Shown here piece by piece: positions 17,942 through 20,432 of a DNA stretch of 20,432 bases. The stretch comes from Chromera velia (Eukaryota; Sar; Chromeraceae). Numbering within the stretch: position 1 is the first letter of the stretch; each line of letters starts with the position of its first letter. Made by a program: the position numbers and the translations under genes. The notes beneath the pieces were generated by a model. It was not told the DNA's origin, searched no databases, and saw only the letters and a list, made by a program, of their open reading frames with translations. The stretch covers positions 1-20,432 of the forward strand of contig JAHBMJ010002337.1 in NCBI GenBank assembly GCA_018398765.1, in the 5' to 3' direction.

Positions 17942-19775
17942 ATGAAGCTGCACTGGTTTTCAATTGACGAGCCCTCTCGCTCCGAGGCTCTGAAGACCGC
18001 CACTGATTTCCCTCTTGATTGTGGTCTCGCGATCACAACAAACGAAGGTATCCCCGGCGTGGATCCTGGCACTGAGGCCGTCTACTCCATCATTCTTTAC
18101 ATCATGAAAGCCCCATCCAATTCAGCCGATGTTGGTGACATGCTCGTTTTCATCGATCTCTTGAAGGTGCCAAGCAAGCCCGATTCCAAGTTTTCGAAAA
18201 ATGAGGAACCTCTTGGCACTGAAAACAAAGTCTTGTTTCTTTCCCAAGCACTTGACATCGCCATTGAAGCCCGAAGCCTGCCCGCAGCCCTCATGATACA
18301 CGGCTCTGCGATGAGAGTCCAGAGAGGCATCGGAAAGACTTCGAAGGCTACCAATATTGCGATCGCAAAGATGCAGCAACGTGCAGCGGCTTTCGCTGTC
18401 GAGGCCTTGCATCAACCGATGTCCACATTCGTAACTTTTGCCGGAGAACCCAAAAAAGAGTCCGCGTTTGTGAAGGCCCTGGCCGCACGCTTGCTCAACG
18501 TCGATTGCTACACAAAGGGGTATCTTGTGAAACTCTTCGAAAGCGCGATTGATGTTTGCGATTTCTTTGACAACCCGTCCAACAGCCTGCAAGACCGTTC
18601 CGCTGCGGATCTCTACTCACAAGTTCTGACGCACGTGCCTAGCTACAGATCATGCTCTGCTCTCTGGCACAATGCGGGGCTGAACGCCAAAAACCGAATG
18701 ATCGATCTGATGGAAGCCAACAGCACGTGTGAGAAGGTACAGTGCGAGGCAGCGAGATGGTTCAAAAAGGCAGAGAGGTATTTCTTCAAGCTCGCCAGCA
18801 TTCTACAGCAGCAGAAGGACCCACTCGAGTTGACCAGGCTGTTCTTCCTCAATGACGGGATCGTGAAGCTGTTCTACTCAGACGTGATCCCCATGATCGA
18901 AAAGGGCGCCGGCGCGAAGATTCTTGGGACCAAACAGTCAGTCATCCAGTTTCAGATGCAGCCATTCTCCTTGCGCCGATTGGGCAAAACAGCCAGTCCA
19001 TGAGTGTCGTGACTCCATTCAGTCGATTCTTCCTCCAAGGCACTTTCTTCAGAGGAGGAGTGTCTTTCTTCCTATCAGGGTGGTCATGCAGCCTGGTCAA
19101 AGACACGGAGGCATCTCTCAGCGTGAATATGTGTTTTGGTTTGCAGGCAGAGGGCAGTTCAAGTGTCCCGAGCGCAAAACATCCTTCAACAGCTCATGAA
19201 AGTTCACTTCCCGGACCTGTGCCACCCCACGAGTCACGAATTGAATTCAAAGTTCCGACCGCAGCCAGAAAGCAGAAAAGCCGAGCAGAACTTGATCTTC
19301 TCCAAGCTTGGAGCTGTGGATGTTCAGAAGTGTCATGGCTGCGGAAAGAGCGGGGTGGAACTGAAGAGGTAGGCGGACAAACAGGGTGCTCGGCGGAAAG
19401 AAGCTAGAAGAATTGTTTGTCGTCTCTCCGCCTCTGCCTTTGTTTGTACTTTTGTGTGAAACCTATAGCTTTGTCTGTGCTTGCGCCTCCACGCTTGTTG
19501 CTCTCTATTTGCGTTTGTTCACGTCTTGGTATATTTGTCTTTAGAAAACTCGACTGCAAAGCCTTAGGAATTGATGCGAAACCAACGCAGAGTGTCCATT
19601 TGTGCCTGCCTTTGCCTGCCTCGATCTTTTTTCATGCAGGTGTGGACAGTGCAAGAACCGGCTCTACTGCAATCCCGAGTGCCAGAGAGCTGATTGGAAG
19701 ACTCACAAGCATCTTTGCATGGGGAAGAAGGCGGGACGTGAAAGACTGGTCGAGCAGCAGCGGGGAAGGGCCTGA
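17942..19775 (+). CDS. MYND-type zinc-finger protein
   Basis: Three exons join in phase: 17942-18936, 19147-19368 and 19640-19775, giving 450 aa. The first donor is GTCAGT, which rebuilds a CAG codon across the junction. The continuous frame past it (to 19003) is read-through into the intron. The C-terminal finger is complete: C394, C397, C407, C410, C416, C420, H428 and C432 in the MYND spacing C-x2-C ... C-x2-C-x5-C-x3-C-x7-H-x3-C. Intron 2 falls just before C407, inside the finger. MYND fingers bind zinc and usually proline-rich partners. The N-terminal 390 residues look mostly helical, with no catalytic motif, SET domain or membrane segment that I recognise, so the molecular role is unknown. 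The start is the first ATG after an in-frame TAA; an upstream exon cannot be excluded. The composite repeat ends 310 bp upstream. Confidence 0.87.
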
Positions 19776-20401
19776 ACCACTGAGTTGAGGGTTCATTCAG
19801 TCTGACGGGGTGGACGGAAGTAAAAAAAGTTTCCTTCGATGTGCCTTTTCCCATTTGATCGTGGATTGTCCGTGCTGACGGGGTTTTTGTCTGTATGCCT
19901 GTGGCGCGAGTCTGCCGGTGATATTCATGTGCTTGCGACTCGTCACCCTCGGTCATGCATCGCTCGGCATGAGGGCGCAGGGGTCTTATTGGTCTGGAAA
20001 GCGGTTTGTCGTTGGGTAGCTGGGGTTCTGGGACTGTCGTCTAGACCAGTTTTGATGCATTCCTACCTATTTTGGTTGTATAACACTTGTGGTTTTGGAT
20101 CGATCCGAGTGTAGGTCGATGTGTCATGTATGTCGATATGCCCGAGAGTGTTATAAAAAAATGAACATGATAAGGTAAACTTCAATTTGAACTTTAACTA
20201 CGTATGGTATAAAACATAAATTTATTAAACTTCAGGTCATTAATGTTATATACTGGCAAAACTAATTCATAACAACTTTGAACTTATTTATATCTAGATT
20301 TATGTATTGTTATGAATCTGAATAATGTGATACAATTTAGACAACTTAAATTTTAATTATATTACAAAGTGTTATATAGTGACCATGTTTGATTTAATTA
20401 T
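19776..20401. other. 3' flank of the MYND gene, grading to AT-rich DNA
   Basis: No further gene is recognised. The sequence keeps average composition to about 20145 and then becomes strongly AT-rich with ATAAAAAAATGAAC and TTATATA-type tracts. Confidence 0.5.
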
Positions 20402-20432
20402 ATTTGATTTGATTTGATTTGATTTGATTTGA
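20402..20432. repeat. (GATTT)n microsatellite at the window edge
   Basis: Perfect GATTT pentamers run to the end of the window, so the full length is not visible. Confidence 0.85.

Noticed and set aside
18937-19003. MYND gene exon 1 continuing to the stop at 19001-19003
   Set aside because: The donor GTCAGT at 18937 joins in phase to 19147 and gives a protein with a complete MYND finger, whereas read-through loses it.

Overview
The window looks like nuclear DNA of an intron-rich eukaryote, most likely a unicellular alga. Three spliced protein genes can be rebuilt from six-frame reading, phase matching and family motifs. They hold 18 introns of roughly 110 to 700 bp, full of pyrimidine tracts and microsatellites. 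The acceptor TGCAG is used in 15 of the 18 introns, and the donors often read GTCAGT. I saw no bacterial-style operons, tRNAs or rRNAs. The compact gene body plus transposon debris would suit an alveolate alga such as a chromerid (Chromera-like), but that placement is an inference with low certainty.

Layout. 1-1796: no gene found; a GC-rich self-complementary patch (657-766) is followed by an AT-rich island. 1797-6401 (minus): a ten-exon PLP-dependent aromatic amino acid decarboxylase-family enzyme, 519 aa, with all main active-site residues except that the catalytic-loop Tyr is Phe370, as in plant aromatic acetaldehyde synthases. 6627-8044: a 1.42 kb composite repeat (544 bp repeat, 331 bp core, 543 bp repeat) filling most of the divergent intergenic space. 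8498-11880 (plus): an eight-exon organelle-type ribosomal protein bL25, 316 aa, with an N-terminal leader that looks mitochondrial. 11995-15154: an AT-rich element bounded by inverted arms rich in ATAGAAAT/ATTTCTAT, containing a decayed LINE (minus strand, YADD reverse transcriptase motif and a zinc-knuckle/endonuclease-like tail), a GGA tract and a 42 bp minisatellite. 15155-16200: AT-rich, no gene. 16213-17631: a second copy of the composite repeat, inverted. 17942-19775 (plus): a three-exon MYND zinc-finger protein, 450 aa. 19776-20432: 3' flank grading into AT-rich DNA and a GATTT microsatellite.

The three genes share no evident pathway; the links between them are structural. The decarboxylase-family gene and the bL25 gene are divergently arranged, and the composite repeat sits in their shared upstream region. 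The second composite copy sits just upstream of the MYND gene. The most notable points are the Phe370 substitution, the paired composite elements with TA-flanked inverted termini, the long inverted-repeat element, and the C-at-+3 splice donors.
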